From: Aradus depressus
Taxonomy: Eukaryota; Arthropoda; Insecta; Hemiptera; Aradidae
Reading direction: 5' to 3'
Length of the DNA: 64,000 nt
Assembly: GCA_963662175.1 (NCBI GenBank)
Contig: OY759215.1
Location: 21,131,079-21,195,078 of the forward strand
Every line of letters begins with the position of its first letter. The stretch's first letter is position 1. The notes beneath the pieces are model-generated. The model searched no databases, was not told the DNA's origin, and saw only the letters and a list, made by a program, of their open reading frames with translations. Shown piece after piece: positions 19,865 to 30,638 of the stretch. A program made the translations under genes and the position numbers.

Positions 19865-20500
19865 CAATAAGAAATTTTGTGTGGAAACTTAACATATAAT
19901 TTTCAACTGATTTCCCTTTAGTCTTTTTATCTGGGAAAGTAAAGTAAATATGAATAGGACCGCCTCGAAAACAAGATTTTTGGTGTGAAGGAAGAAGCTC
20001 ATTTGTGAACTGAAACTAGGTCGGGTCTCCTAAAAAAAAAAATAAAAAAAAAAATGAATGAACTGTTTTTCTCCTACACCAGTTTTGAAAGTGGTGAAGT
20101 CACGAAAATTGCTCTCAAAACAATTAATTAACTGTTATTATTATTAATTTTTAGCTTCCTGTTGCAGCATTAATAACAGAATCATAAAGAGAACCTTTGT
20201 GCTTGAACAAGTCAATAGGCTTCAAATCCTGTTTCTGTAATATCGCAGTAATATTACTTCGGTATAGAGCAAGTTATGTAATTGGTCAGAAAGATGTTGC
20301 GTTTTCGCTACAATTTCTTGTTTTCTGTCCTCTGTTTCCAAAAATTGGAAAAAAAAAAAAAGTCGATGAATCAACGGGAATGTACTTGGCTTCTAACTTC
20401 AAACATGAAATTAATTATTCCTTACATCGGCAGTTATTGAGTTGAGCGGAGAATTTGAGAAGGACCAAGTTCCATTTCATAATCTAAATTATTATTTTAT
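19865..20500. other. Unassigned
   Basis: It holds short A-runs (20032, 20350), X-like words near 20355 (GTCGATGAATCAACGGGAAT) and no recognised coding sequence. Confidence 0.3.
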
Positions 20501-20504
20501 TTTT

Positions 20505-20650
20505 TTATTTTTTTACAATTAGCTATTTACAACTGTATACAAATATATACAACAAGCAAATGTGCTAAATAAAGAGGTGATGGCAATGTCAAAATGTCAT
20601 GAGGGGAGAAATCACCCAGTGGTGACACTCCCTAGCCACTGTTTTTCTCT
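20505..20650 (+). repeat. Repeat family Z, copy 1
   Basis: ATATACAACAAGCAAATGTG, CAATGTCAAAATGTCATGAG, AATCACCCAGTGGTGACACT and CCCTAGCCACTG match 63425-63565 almost word for word. GTGAAATCACCCAGTxGTGACAC is partly self-complementary. Confidence 0.6.
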
Positions 20651-21060
20651 CTAAATTATGAGAACTTATTTTACCTTTTTTAATCCATTTCTTATTGAGT
20701 TTTAAATAACAACAGGCTACTATATCAACACAGTCCGCAGAAATGTATTCGAACATAATTGCGTTTTGATCTGTTTATTTTTATTCGTTTTCTGTTTAGA
20801 AGTAGTTTTATCTATTTTTTAAAGTTATGTGAGTGTTGTTATTCTCCTGAAAGTTATCTCTACTAGATATTCCGGTCAGTTAAATGTTGATCAATAAAAA
20901 TTCATGTAATGTTATAGGGTTTAAAAATTATATTTATGTATTGAACAATTTAAGTTTGTCAGTAGGTTTTACGTATTCATTGTTGATCTAGAATGAACCA
21001 ATTGAGGAACCAAGTTCTGTTTCATAACCTTAATATACGAACTTATTGAGTTTAAGTGTA
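20651..21060. other. Unassigned AT-rich DNA
   Basis: No repeat or gene is recognised; GGAACCAAGTTC..TTTCATAA words at 20461 and 21008 are duplicated. Confidence 0.3.
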
Positions 21061-21067
21061 TCGATTT

Positions 21068-21160
21068 CAGTCTACTTCATCGTTAGCACAATGTCACTTT
21101 GGAACTTTGTGCTGACGATGTAGCTGAAACCGGTACACTTTGTACATATTTTCGCGGAAT
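21068..21160. repeat. Hairpin, about 36-bp arms
   Basis: AGTGTATCGATTTCAG..TTCATCGTTAGCACA pairs with TGTGCTGACGATGTAGC..AAACCGGTACACT around an 18-base loop. The arms carry the same GACGATG/GAAACCGG signature as the other tail-to-tail palindromes here. Confidence 0.65.
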
Positions 21161-21530
21161 CACACAATATAAAAATTAAACAAGTTCTTGATAATATGCT
21201 TACCTTATGCGAACAACAAAAACTTTCGTAATTTTGCTTTCGAATTACCGAGAATGATTACTTACTCAAGATCATAAATACAGTAGTACTCAATTTAAAT
21301 GAAAATGAAAGAGCCTAATTACACGTTTATCAGTGACTATAGATTGCACGGAGACTTTACTGGTTCAGTGAATTTCTTATCCATGCTAATTTTTTCACCT
21401 TAATCTCTGTTTCCAAGAAACAATTGTGTAAAACGTCAGTGCCACTTACCAGATAATCAGACTGCGTAAACCCCCCACCCTCGTAGCCTAACTTTGCCCC
21501 CCCTGCTCAAAATCTTGGCTACGCTCCTGA
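21161..21530. other. Unassigned
   Basis: No gene or repeat is recognised, apart from a C-rich patch (21470-21500). Confidence 0.3.
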
Positions 21531-21865
21531 TGACACTTACTAATTTTCAGTGGAATCGGCAGAAGGCAAGGGAGGGATCAGATGAGGCTCAACTCAAATA
21601 TCCCAATAACGGCCGATGTAATAAATGTGTCGACATGAAATTTCATATTTAAAGTCAAAACCCAATGAGGACCGATTTTCGATATTCGCTGAAAGGAAGG
21701 GGTGATTCAGGGGAGGGGCTCAATTTAAAAATACTAATAACCGCCATTGTAATAAATATATCGACACTAAATTTATGTATGAGGATTTAGGAGCCCTTAT
21801 GTAAGTCAACTGTTGAATATTAGCGCTAGAAGGGGTGCACTGCCGGTGATTCACCGACGACATAT
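21531..21865 (-). mobile_element. X-family copy to its start module
   Basis: Two subrepeats (ATAACGGCCGATGTAATAAA, then TAACCGCCATTGTAATAAAT) are followed by GGATTTAGGAGCCC, TAAGTCAACTGTTG and the start module TGCACTGCCGGTGATTCACC. Confidence 0.65.
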
Positions 21866-22236
21866 TCTGCAATGTCTTTGTTGACTGTTGGAAGCGCGTT
21901 GAACGGGTTAGAAGCGCGACACGTGTCGTCGTTAAGACAGCTCCACGTGTACCGCATCACTTGTTTAGTCATGGTCTTTGTTCTCCGTCATTGTCCGTGT
22001 AGGTGAAAGTCCTCCAACCCTCCACCCTCTATACATTTGCTCAGCATCTAACTTTTACTTTTTTTCCTTGTTTTTCTTGAGCTTAACGACCTGAGATGTT
22101 CTTTTAGCTTAGTGCAGGAAGAACGTGCTGTACGATATACAGACACATTTTTATGAGAAGGCAACCAACAATTCTCTTGTTGGCATATGTTGGTACAACG
22201 TATTTCAGTACATAATATTTTAAACAGATTTTTCAT
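21866..22236. other. Unassigned, locally GC-richer
   Basis: Sequence 21866-22010 is GC-richer (GAAGCGCGTTGAACGGGTTA, CACGTGTCG). It has no open frame of note. The minus-strand frame at 22048-22311 runs into the inverted repeat and looks spurious. Confidence 0.3.
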
Positions 22237-22606
22237 ATATAAAAAATTCAGTAAAACTGAAAAGCACGGCCAAGTACGAAAAAAATATCTACCGAAGTAA
22301 TTAATAAACATAAGTTTGATTCATTAAATGTTGTGATATATAAAAAAATTCTGGTCAAGTACGATCTTCCATGTATATATACTTCAAAAATTTATTCCTT
22401 TTATTTTATTATTGTACGTTGTTTGTTTGTACGTAGAATATATTGTAATTAAACTCTTTAACTGACCGTTTAATTAAAAGAAGTTCAGGTTGTTGAACCT
22501 GTTCCACCTTTATATCGATTATTTAAACATACGAATACGCAAAATGTGCGCGCATATTTCTGAGCGAGCGGAGCTCATTTCAGGTACTTGGCGACCTGCC
22601 GCTGAA
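22237..22606 (+). repeat. Left arm of a 370-bp inverted repeat
   Basis: This is nearly identical to the reverse complement of 23508-23877, with only a one-base indel noted at the inner end (GCCGCTGAAG against CTTCGCGGC). It contains GCGAGCGGAGCTCATTTCAG and ACCTGAACTTC-type text. Confidence 0.85.
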
Positions 22607-23507
22607 GAAACCTTTTCAATATTGGCATTTGTTACAACGAAATTCAATCTAAATGAATAGAAACATTTTGTTGTTGGATATAGATGAATACTGAATGCAA
22701 TAACATGAATATAAAATTAAAAAAGTTTTGAAACATGTAACATTGTTTGTTATATTCATCCATCTATTTTCATTTTTGATTATTCTTTTATCATTCAGGA
22801 AATTTATGCGACACAATTTAAATGACTTACTGATCCGCTGTCAATGACTGACTAAGGGTCAAGGCATAGAAATTGTAATACTTGTAGATGTCTATTTTAA
22901 ATCTTTCTAACAGAATTCAAAAAACTTACATTGTATTGCAAGTCTTAAAAAATACGTACAAAACTGACAGAAAATTCGATACAAAACTGAAAAAGAAAAG
23001 ACATAAAAGACAAAACTCATAGGTTTCTTTTCTAAGCTGAAAAACTAATATACAATGAGGAAACCTACAGATCCAATCCTTATTTTTTATGCATTTTGTT
23101 GTTTTTTTATGTTTTCGTTATCTTTTCAAAATTTTCTTCGGTTTTGAGCATTTTGTTATTTTATTGTTGTTATTGATTTAAAGCACTGAATTGTTTTTAA
23201 CAAATTATTTCTTTTAAATCGCAAATTTGAATCGTTCATATATCATTCGATTTAGATCACTGCAGCCATATTTTTTCCTATAAAAATAAATTAATTATAT
23301 CTTTTGCTATGAAAAAATATTAATATAAACAAAATATCGAATATTTATGGTAAAACGGTTCCTGTCTGTATTACCCGACTGCCTATAATAATTGTTTCTC
23401 CCCTGAGCATTTAGTTTGTTTCTAGAAAAATTCCATGATTACATGTGTTTTCAAATTTGCATTGATTGATACCATATTCCAGGTAGATAGCATTGTGTAA
23501 ACTTAAT
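22607..23507. other. Spacer between inverted arms
   Basis: About 900 bp of AT-rich DNA without a coding frame. At 22961-23021 it shares CAAAACTGACAGAAAATTCG and AGACATAAAAGACAAAACTC with 25537-25598, linking this inverted-repeat unit to the satellite complex downstream. Confidence 0.6.
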
Positions 23508-23877
23508 CTTCGCGGCAGGTCGCCAAGTACCTGAAATGAGCTCCGCTCGCTCAGAAATATGCGCGCACATTTTGCGTATTCGTATGTTTAAATAATCGAT
23601 ATAAAGGTGGAACAGGTTCAACAACCTGAACTTCTTTTAATTAAACGGTCAGTTAAAGAGTTTAATTACAATATATTCTACGTACAAACAAACAACGTAC
23701 AATAATAAAATAAAAGGAATAAATTTTTGAAGTATATATACATGGAAGATCGTACTTGACCAGAATTTTTTTATATATCACAACATTTAATGAATCAAAC
23801 TTATGTTTATTAATTACTTCGGTAGATATTTTTTTCGTACTTGGCCGTGCTTTTCAGTTTTACTGAATTTTTTATAT
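23508..23877 (-). repeat. Right arm of the 370-bp inverted repeat
   Basis: Partner of 22237-22606. Outer limits are defined by loss of pairing at 22236/23878. No target duplication is visible, so it is either a large foldback element with lost ends or an inverted segmental duplication. Confidence 0.85.
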
Positions 23878-24420
23878 CAAAACTATTTATAAGTCGAACT
23901 TATGTTTACTATTAACTTAGAGAAAGATTTTTTTTCTATTTCTTAATATATTTTAAGCGTGTGCTATTCGCCCTGTCATTTTTCAACATACATTACGATC
24001 AGATTTTTTTATGATAAATTGAAAAAAATGAGAAATTTTAGATTAAAAAATCAAACAACAGAATGAATGAATAGAAATAAGCATCGAAAAACAATTCACT
24101 AATTAGTACACGTATACTGATACAAGCATTCAACCATGCATAAAAATATGAAAAGTAAGTGCATAAATAGAATCAAGTATATTAAAAACATACCAAGGAT
24201 TCGCTCATTCTGTGCTGCTCGTTATCGGCACGTTCACACAATGAAACGTAGTACCGCTGAGATCAAATAAAATTACATCGTGTCAATTTATATCGATACA
24301 TACAATAAAGCGCGGGAAATACAAATTATGATCATTAAATCTTGGTCAATGACCTAATCAAAATTATTCACAAATTCTCTTACATTTGTCACTAACGATT
24401 AAAAGCCACGATATAATGCT
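23878..24420. other. Unassigned AT-rich DNA
   Basis: No family is recognised; AT-rich, with scattered short palindromes. Confidence 0.3.
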
Positions 24421-24423
24421 ATT

Positions 24424-25085
24424 TCTGTCAAATTGTGACCGTCATGCTGTCACTATTACACTGTCACTGTCAAACTGTCAAATTGTAACTGTCAAACTGT
24501 AACTGTCGGTATTGTTCGATTATTATTCTGGCTTAATTAATAATTTTCGATATATTCATCATTTATTTCATAAATAATCAAAATTCATGTTAATGATTTT
24601 TTGAGATAAATGAAAAAAATAAATTTTGCAAATATACAAACAAAAATATCATTTATTCAACCGAATTTGTAAAACACGGTCAAACTGTCAAAGTCTCAAA
24701 CTGTCAAAGTGTCAAACTGTCAAAGTGTCAAACTGTCGAACTGTCAAAGTGTCAAACTGTCAAAGTGTCAAACTGTCAAAGTCTCAAACTGTCAAAGTGT
24801 CAAACTGTCAAACTGTCGAAGTGTCAAACTGTCACTGCCAAACTGTCACTTTTCAAACTCACTGTCAAACTGTCACTGTCGAACTGTCATTGTCATACTG
24901 TCACTTTCAATCTGTCATTGCTACGGTAGCCCTGTTTTCGAAAATCACTCTCACTGTCAATTTTACGCGGTTTTCACTTTGTTTATTCACTTACACTGTT
25001 TTTGTCCCGCTGTCACTGCCAAATTGTCACTGACACGCTGTCACTGTCACATTATCACTCTTTACACTGTCACTATTACACTGTA
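24424..25085 (+). repeat. TGTCA minisatellite (9/18-bp ACTGTCAAA units)
   Basis: The core, 24676-24860, alternates CTGTCAAAG and TGTCAAAC as 9-bp or paired 18-bp units. Looser CTGTCACTG units continue to 25085 and also precede the core from 24424. The two long overlapping plus-strand frames here (VSNCQTVK-type repeats in two frames) simply reflect a period divisible by three. TGTCA/TGACA is also the core site of TALE homeodomain proteins, and more than a dozen copies occur within 200 bp. Confidence 0.85.
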
Positions 25086-25600
25086 TTAACTATCACTGCA
25101 TAACAACGTTCCACATAATTAAAATGAAATATTTTGAAACTTTGATGACGTCATCCGGACGTCCGGACACTGAAAAAGGAAGAAGAAAAAGTTACTTTTG
25201 TTGATGCAAAAAGTGGCATTTAGTGTCACGAGAAAAGTTACAACACAGCAGTGTCTTTTTCTTTCTTTTTTTCCGGACTTGGCCAGAGACACTGCCGTGT
25301 CTCCTGATTTTTTGCTGACTTTTTGACCCCTTGTAACTTGGTCAAATATGAACTTTTTTGTCTACTTTTTTTTTTCATTTTGTTCAGCTCGGAGTTCTCG
25401 ACACAACTATGTAGAGAAAAATGTTATTTTGTTATTGCATAACATACTTTTGTTGATGCAAAAAGTGGCATTTAGTGTCACGAGAAAAGTTACACAGCAG
25501 TGTATTGCAGCAGTGGCATTTAGTGATACGTACAAAACTGACAGAAAATTCGATACAAAACTGAAAAAGAAAAGACATAAAAGACAAAACTCATAGGCTA
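25066..25600 (+). repeat. Left flanking duplication of the 69-bp satellite
   Basis: It starts CACTATTACACTGTATTAAC and includes ATGACGTCATCCGGACGTCC, two overlapping palindromes. The same block returns at 27359-27800. It also contains a hairpin (GTGTCTTTTTC with AGAGACAC) and the words CAAAACTGACAGAAAATTCG shared with 22961. Non-coding. Confidence 0.75.
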
Positions 25601-25604
25601 TTCG

Positions 25605-27355
25605 TAAAGTAAGTTGACATTACTGGTGGGGATTCGAACCCCCAACCCTCTGGTCCGTAACGTGAGCATTTTGTAAAGTAAGTTGGTATTATTGGGAGGG
25701 ATTCGAACCCGCAACCCTCGGGTTTGTAAAGAGAGCTATTTGTAAACTAAGTTGACATTACTGATCGGGACTCGAACCCGCAACCCTCCGGGTGGTAACG
25801 TGAACTATTTATACAGGAAGTCATTATTACTGGTAGGGATTCGAAACCGCATCCCTCGGGTTGGTAAAGTAGGATATTTGTAAAATAAGTTGGTATTACT
25901 AGTGGGGATTCGAACCCGCAACCCTCGGGTTCGTAACGTGAGCTATTTGTAAAATAAGTTGATATTACTGATCGCGACTCGAACCCGCAACTTTCGGGTT
26001 GGTAACGCAAGCTATTTGTAAAATAAGTTGATATTACTGATCGGGACTCGAACCTGCAACCCTCGGGGTGGTAACGTGGGCTATTCGTAAAATAAGTTGA
26101 TATTACTGATCGGGACTCGAACCTGCAACCCTCGGGGTGGTAACGTGGGCTATTCGTAAAATAAGTTGATATTACTGGTGGGGATTCAAACCCGCAACCT
26201 TTGGGTTCGTAACGTGAGCATTTTGTAAAGTAAGTTGGTATTATTGGTAGGGATTCAAACCCACAATCCTCGTGTTGGTAAAGAGAGCTATTTGTAAAAT
26301 AAGTTGACATTACTGATCGGGACTCGGACCCGCAACCCTCGGGGTGGTAACGTGAACTATTTATATAGGAAGTCGTTATTACTGATAGGGATTCGAAACC
26401 GCAACCCTCGGGTAGGTATCGTGGGCTATTCGTAAAATAAGTTGATATTACTGGTGGGGATTCAAACCCGCAACCCTCGGGTTGGTAACGTGGGCTATTT
26501 ATAAAGTAAGTTGATATTAGTGGTGGGGATTCGAACCGCAACCTTCGTGTTCGTGACGTGAGCTACTTGTAAAGTAAGTTGATATTACTGGTGGGGATTA
26601 AAACCCCCAACCCTCGAATTCGTAACGTAAGCTATTTGTAAAATAAGTTTATATTACTGATCGGGACTCGAACCCGCAACTTCCGGGATGGTAACTTGAG
26701 CTTTTTGTAAAATAGGTTGATATTACTGATCGGGAGTCGAACCCGCAACCCTCGGGGTGGTAACTTGAGCTTTTTGTAAAATAGGTTGATATTACTCGTC
26801 GGGATTCGAACCCGGAACCCTCGGGTTGGAAACGGGAGCTATTTATATAATAAGTTGATATTACTGGTGGGGATTCGAACCCGGAGCCCTCGGGTTGGAT
26901 ACGGGAGCTATTTATATAGTAAGTAACGTGAGCTATTTGTAAAATAAGTTGATATTACTGATCGGTACTCGAACCTGCAACCCTCGGGTTGGTAACGCGA
27001 GCTATTAGTGAAATAAGTTGATGTTGCTGGTGGGGATCAGAACCCAACAATTTCGGGTTGGTAACGTGAGCTATTTGTAAAATAAGTTGATATTACTGAT
27101 CGGGACTCGAACCCGCAACCCTCGGGTTGGTATTGTGAGCTATTTGTAAAATAAGTTGATATTACTGATCGGGATTCGAACCCGCAACCCTTGGGTTCGT
27201 AACGTGAGCATTTTGTAAAATAAGTTGATTGATATTACTCGGGGGGATTCGAACCCGCAACCCTCGGGTTGGTAACGTTGGCTATTAGCAAAGAATGTTG
27301 ATATTACTGGTGCGGATTCGAACCCGCAACCCTCAGGTTGGTAACGTGGGAATTT
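25605..27355 (-). repeat. 69-bp tRNA-like satellite array, about 25 units
   Basis: The period is 69 bp. On the minus strand the unit carries TAGCTCACGTTACC (A-box-like), then AACCCGAGGGTT, then GCGGGTTCGAATCCC, which reads as a variable region plus T-arm with an intact pol III B-box (GGTTCGAATCC). The spacing from A-like to B-like box is about 29 bases, some 15 shorter than in a tRNA, as if the anticodon arm were lost. Units vary between GGTGGGGATTCG and GATCGGGACTCG types, often interleaved. The 264-codon minus-strand frame at 25747-26541 (YFTNSPRYxPEGCGFES repeats) exists only because 69 is a multiple of three. Confidence 0.88.
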
Positions 27356-27358
27356 GTA

Positions 27359-27800
27359 ACTGTCACTATTACACTGTATTAACTATCACTGCATAACAAC
27401 GTTCCACATAATTAAAATGAAATATTTTGATGAAACTTTGATGACGTCATCCGGACGTCCGGACACTGAAAAAGGAAAAAAAAAGTTATTTTTTGCTGAC
27501 TTTGACCCCTTGTAACTTGGTCAAATATGAACTTTTTTGTCTACTTTTTTTTTTCATTTTGTTCAGCTCGGAGTTCTCGACACAACCATGTAGAGAAAAA
27601 TGTTATTTTGTTATTGCATAACATACTTTTGTTGATGCAAAAAGTGGCATTTAGTGTCACGAGAAAAGTTAACAGCAGTGTCTTTTTCTTTCTTTTTTTT
27701 CGGACTTGGCCAGAGACACTGCCGTGTCTCCTGAACAGCAGTGTCTTTTTCTTTCTTTTTTTTCGGACTTGGCCAGAGACACTGCCGTGTCTCCTGATGT
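27359..27800 (+). repeat. Right flanking duplication of the 69-bp satellite
   Basis: It repeats the left flank (25066 onward) with small indels, then adds a tandem pair of a unit of about 63 bp (AACAGCAGTGTCTTTTTC to GACACTGCCGTGTCTCCTG) at 27670-27797. The open frame at 27527-27805 is not a gene. Confidence 0.72.
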
Positions 27801-28085
27801 TTTAACTTAATTCTCCGCTTATCTTGTCAAAAATAGATATCGTCATTTTCACCTACACATATCATTCCTATATTAGAAATGTTACTAGGAAATCGACCCC
27901 TCGTCGATTCGCGCGCTGATTAATGGCATTTTTGCCTTTTGCAGAAAGACAGAATAAGAAACGCAGAGACAGACCTAGTATAGTGGTGATCCAGGACTGA
28001 TGTCTAGCGTAAAGCTATAATATGACGTAACCAAAACCTTTTGTCTACCCGCAGCATCTCTGGTTAGTCTATGCGCGATTAACCT
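27801..28085. other. Unassigned
   Basis: No gene or repeat is recognised. Confidence 0.3.
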
Positions 28086-28720
28086 TTCGTCGCAACTATG
28101 GACACTGGCGGTCGGGTCGATAGCAGGCAATGTTAGCTGTATTTATAGCGTTTGACTTAAAATTCATTTTAGGATACAGCGTGAGGGGAATCACGTAGGC
28201 ACCAACCATGGTCACTGGCGGTCGATATCAGACAATGGTAGCTGTATTTTATAACGTATGGCTTTGAATTTTAGCATCGAACATGAGGGTAAACACGCAG
28301 GCATCAACCAGAGGTGTTGAGGATCCACTATCCTACGTTTGATGGTATGAATCTTAAGCCTATCGGTATAAAATACACCAATGTCTGATATCGATACTAA
28401 ACACCTCTAGTTGGTGCCTGCGTGTTTACCCTCTTGTCCGATATTAAAATGAATTTAAAGTCAAACTCTATAAAATGCAGCAACCAATGTCTGATATCGA
28501 CCGCCAGCGTCAGTGGTTGGTGCCTACGTGATTCCCCTCACGTTGTATGCTAAATCAAATTTTAGGTCTAACGCTATAAAATGCAGCTACCGATGTCTGA
28601 TATCGATCCTCAATACCACTGGATGGTGCCTGCGTGTTTACCCTCTTGTTCGATGCTAAAATGAATTTAAAGTCAAACTCTTATAAAATGCAGCGATATA
28701 CCAGTGAACGTGGTTGCCGA
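28086..28720. repeat. 106-bp tandem array with a central orientation switch
   Basis: Three plus-orientation units start TTGGTGCCTGCGTG near 28411, 28517 and 28623 (spacing 106). Two units in the opposite orientation precede them (28090-28315). All carry GTGTTTACCCTC or GATTCCCCTCA, then TATAAAATGCAG and TGTCTGATATCG. The centre of symmetry is near 28340-28390. More diverged relatives may continue to 28880. Confidence 0.75.
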
Positions 28721-29285
28721 TAATGCTGCTATCAGCACCTTCTACCAGTCATTGTTGCGCCCGTGATAGCCTTTACGGTGGATACTGGGGTCGATATTAA
28801 GCCTTAACTCTTTAAAGTGCCTTCTATCGACCTCCAGCCTCCGTGTTTGCTGTAACGGTGCATACCATTGCTACTCCAGACTGAAGTGAATTTTGAGCTA
28901 AATGCCCCATCCCTTTTATAGTTTGTCAACTCAAAAATACTTATTTTTTCAATAGTCCTTGGAAAGATGTTTAAAACCATATGTTACTCAAAGTTGAATA
29001 ATACCTTGGACGTAAACACTACGTCACAACTACCATATTTTTCAGGAGAGCCTTATAGGTTTCATCTTCTTAGCTTCTCTTTTGAACAATATCTCAAAAT
29101 CTTTTTTTAGATAACAATTAGCCTAAATAACTCCAAAGAAAAATTTTTGATGTGATTCATATAAAAAAAACGTATAAATTATTATTTAGAATGAGGTTTG
29201 TCTTTACTGAGTATATCTCAGTAAATAGCTCAAAAAAATTACATTAACTATGTAAATATCTCATTTTAGGTAAAATTTTGACATA
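28721..29285. other. Unassigned AT-rich DNA
   Basis: The first 160 bp may be decayed 106-bp units. The rest is AT-rich and unrecognised. Confidence 0.3.
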
Positions 29286-29288
29286 GTT

Positions 29289-29500
29289 ATTATGACTCAT
29301 GCCCAGGCTTTAACTACGAGGTCATATCGCCTACTACCAGAGCGCTCTTTCGTCGCTCTGGTGAACATGAGCCCGACTCTACTGTAGGAGTCCCAACATT
29401 TGCCAACCCAGTGTAGGACTGTAACGAGTACCTCCCGGATTTCAAGTTGATTTTCCGGAAGCCAGATTTCTTGAGCTTAGTACGCAAGCAAGCTACCCTT
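29289..29500 (-). mobile_element. tRNA-headed SINE, internally deleted
   Basis: The 3' half is intact (TATGACTCATGCCCAGGCTT to CTACTGTAGGAGTC). The core is lost, and a short head remnant (TTGAGCTTAGTACGCAAGC) remains. Confidence 0.75.
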
Positions 29501-29784
29501 TCGAAACTTTCATTATTATTATTATTATTTTTTGGTTCTACTGCAAAAGCTTGTACGTTCATTTGGTATATTTTTCCCCTTATTCAGACGTTATTGTAGG
29601 TTAGAATTTTTTGTAATTAAACCATTATACATTACTTACATACAAACATAATTATTTTATGCTTAATAATATAAAAAAACAAACAGGTTAGCTTAGTGTT
29701 ACCGGAGAGTAACTATTATCACGTTACATGAAGCTGATTACATGAGAGCCTGGCGAAGACTTTGATAAAATGGATAATTATAGT
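29501..29784. other. Unassigned AT-rich DNA
   Basis: It contains a short ATT triplet run (29512-29526). No gene is seen. Confidence 0.3.
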
Positions 29785-30300
29785 TTATTTCACCCTCCCT
29801 CCTCAGACCCCCCCCCCCCCCCCCCACCCCTCCCCTCATTTACTTCGGCCGGAAGTTGATAGGTGTCGTCTTTAAGGAATTTTGAATTTAAATATAAAAT
29901 TCCATATGTGAAATTCCCCAAAACAAAATAATTAAATTTTTACTCTCCTTTCATGTGATGTATCGATACATTCATTAGATTTGCAGTTATTAGGGTTTTT
30001 GAGTTGAGTCCCCTTCCTCCGGTCTTCCCCCTCCCCCCCCCCCCCCCATTTTCTTTGGCCGATTAAAAATCAATAGATTTTGTCCTTAGAGGCTTCTGAA
30101 TACATATATAAAATTTCATGTTGATACATATATTCTATCGAGAGTTATACAGACACAGATAGGCAGACATTTTTTTTTTTTCATATTTGGACTGTAAAGG
30201 TCGGAAAACACGAAATTTCGTTGAAAACTCCGGATCGAATTTTTGACCAATTACATAACTTCTTTCATACCTCGTATAGCTGGGGCAGTATAAAAGAAAT
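29785..30300 (+). mobile_element. X-family copy, nearly complete right half
   Basis: Two subrepeats (AAGTTGATAGGTGTCGTC; TAAAAATCAATAGATTTTGT), two C-runs (29810-29826, 30029-30047), then ATTCTATCGAGAGTTA, ACAGACACAGATAGGCAGAC and the terminal CATACCTCGTATAGCTGGGG. Confidence 0.7.
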
Positions 30301-30600
30301 GAGTGAAGTGGGTGGGTACCAGGGTAGGAGAGTTGTGCCCAAGTGAGTTCGTTGACCCATTTTTGAACTCTTTTGTGGACAGTGTGTTGGTGAAAGTCTT
30401 GGCTTCAATTAGGACCAACGCTGAAGTCCTCCATCCAGATTGTGGGCTCCGGCAATTAGAGAGCCTTTTCGGGTTTCTCTACCAAGAAAGCAAAGTTACA
30501 ATTTCCAAAAGTACAAAGGTTTGAAAATGACCCTTAAGGCATTGTGGTAGCTGAACACTGTTTTGCATATTCCTCTCTGAAAGACTATATATATATAATA
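30301..30600. other. Unassigned; short open frame
   Basis: A 73-codon frame (30303-30524) has no recognised motif. A TA-rich patch follows at 30586. Confidence 0.25.
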
Positions 30601-30601
30601 T

Positions 30602-30606
<5 letters not shown>

Positions 30607-30634
<28 letters not shown>
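30607..30634. repeat. (GA)n microsatellite
   Basis: A GA run of about 27 bp. Confidence 0.8.

Positions 30635-30638
<4 letters not shown>

Noticed and set aside
24626..25089. Two overlapping Cys/Ser-rich frames (VSNCQTVK repeats)
   Set aside because: Both are translations of the 9/18-bp TGTCA minisatellite in different frames.
25747..26541. 264-codon minus-strand open frame with repeated GCGFES motifs
   Set aside because: It follows the 69-bp satellite exactly (23-residue period, 69 divisible by 3), has no start context, and its sequence is just translated tRNA-like repeat.
25605..27355. CRISPR-like array
   Set aside because: Units are contiguous, similar over their whole length and lack unique spacers; the window is eukaryotic with no cas genes.
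25605..27355. Cluster of functional tRNA genes
   Set aside because: The unit is only 69 bp including spacer, the anticodon arm is missing and no acceptor stem can be drawn; only T-arm-like sequence is convincing.
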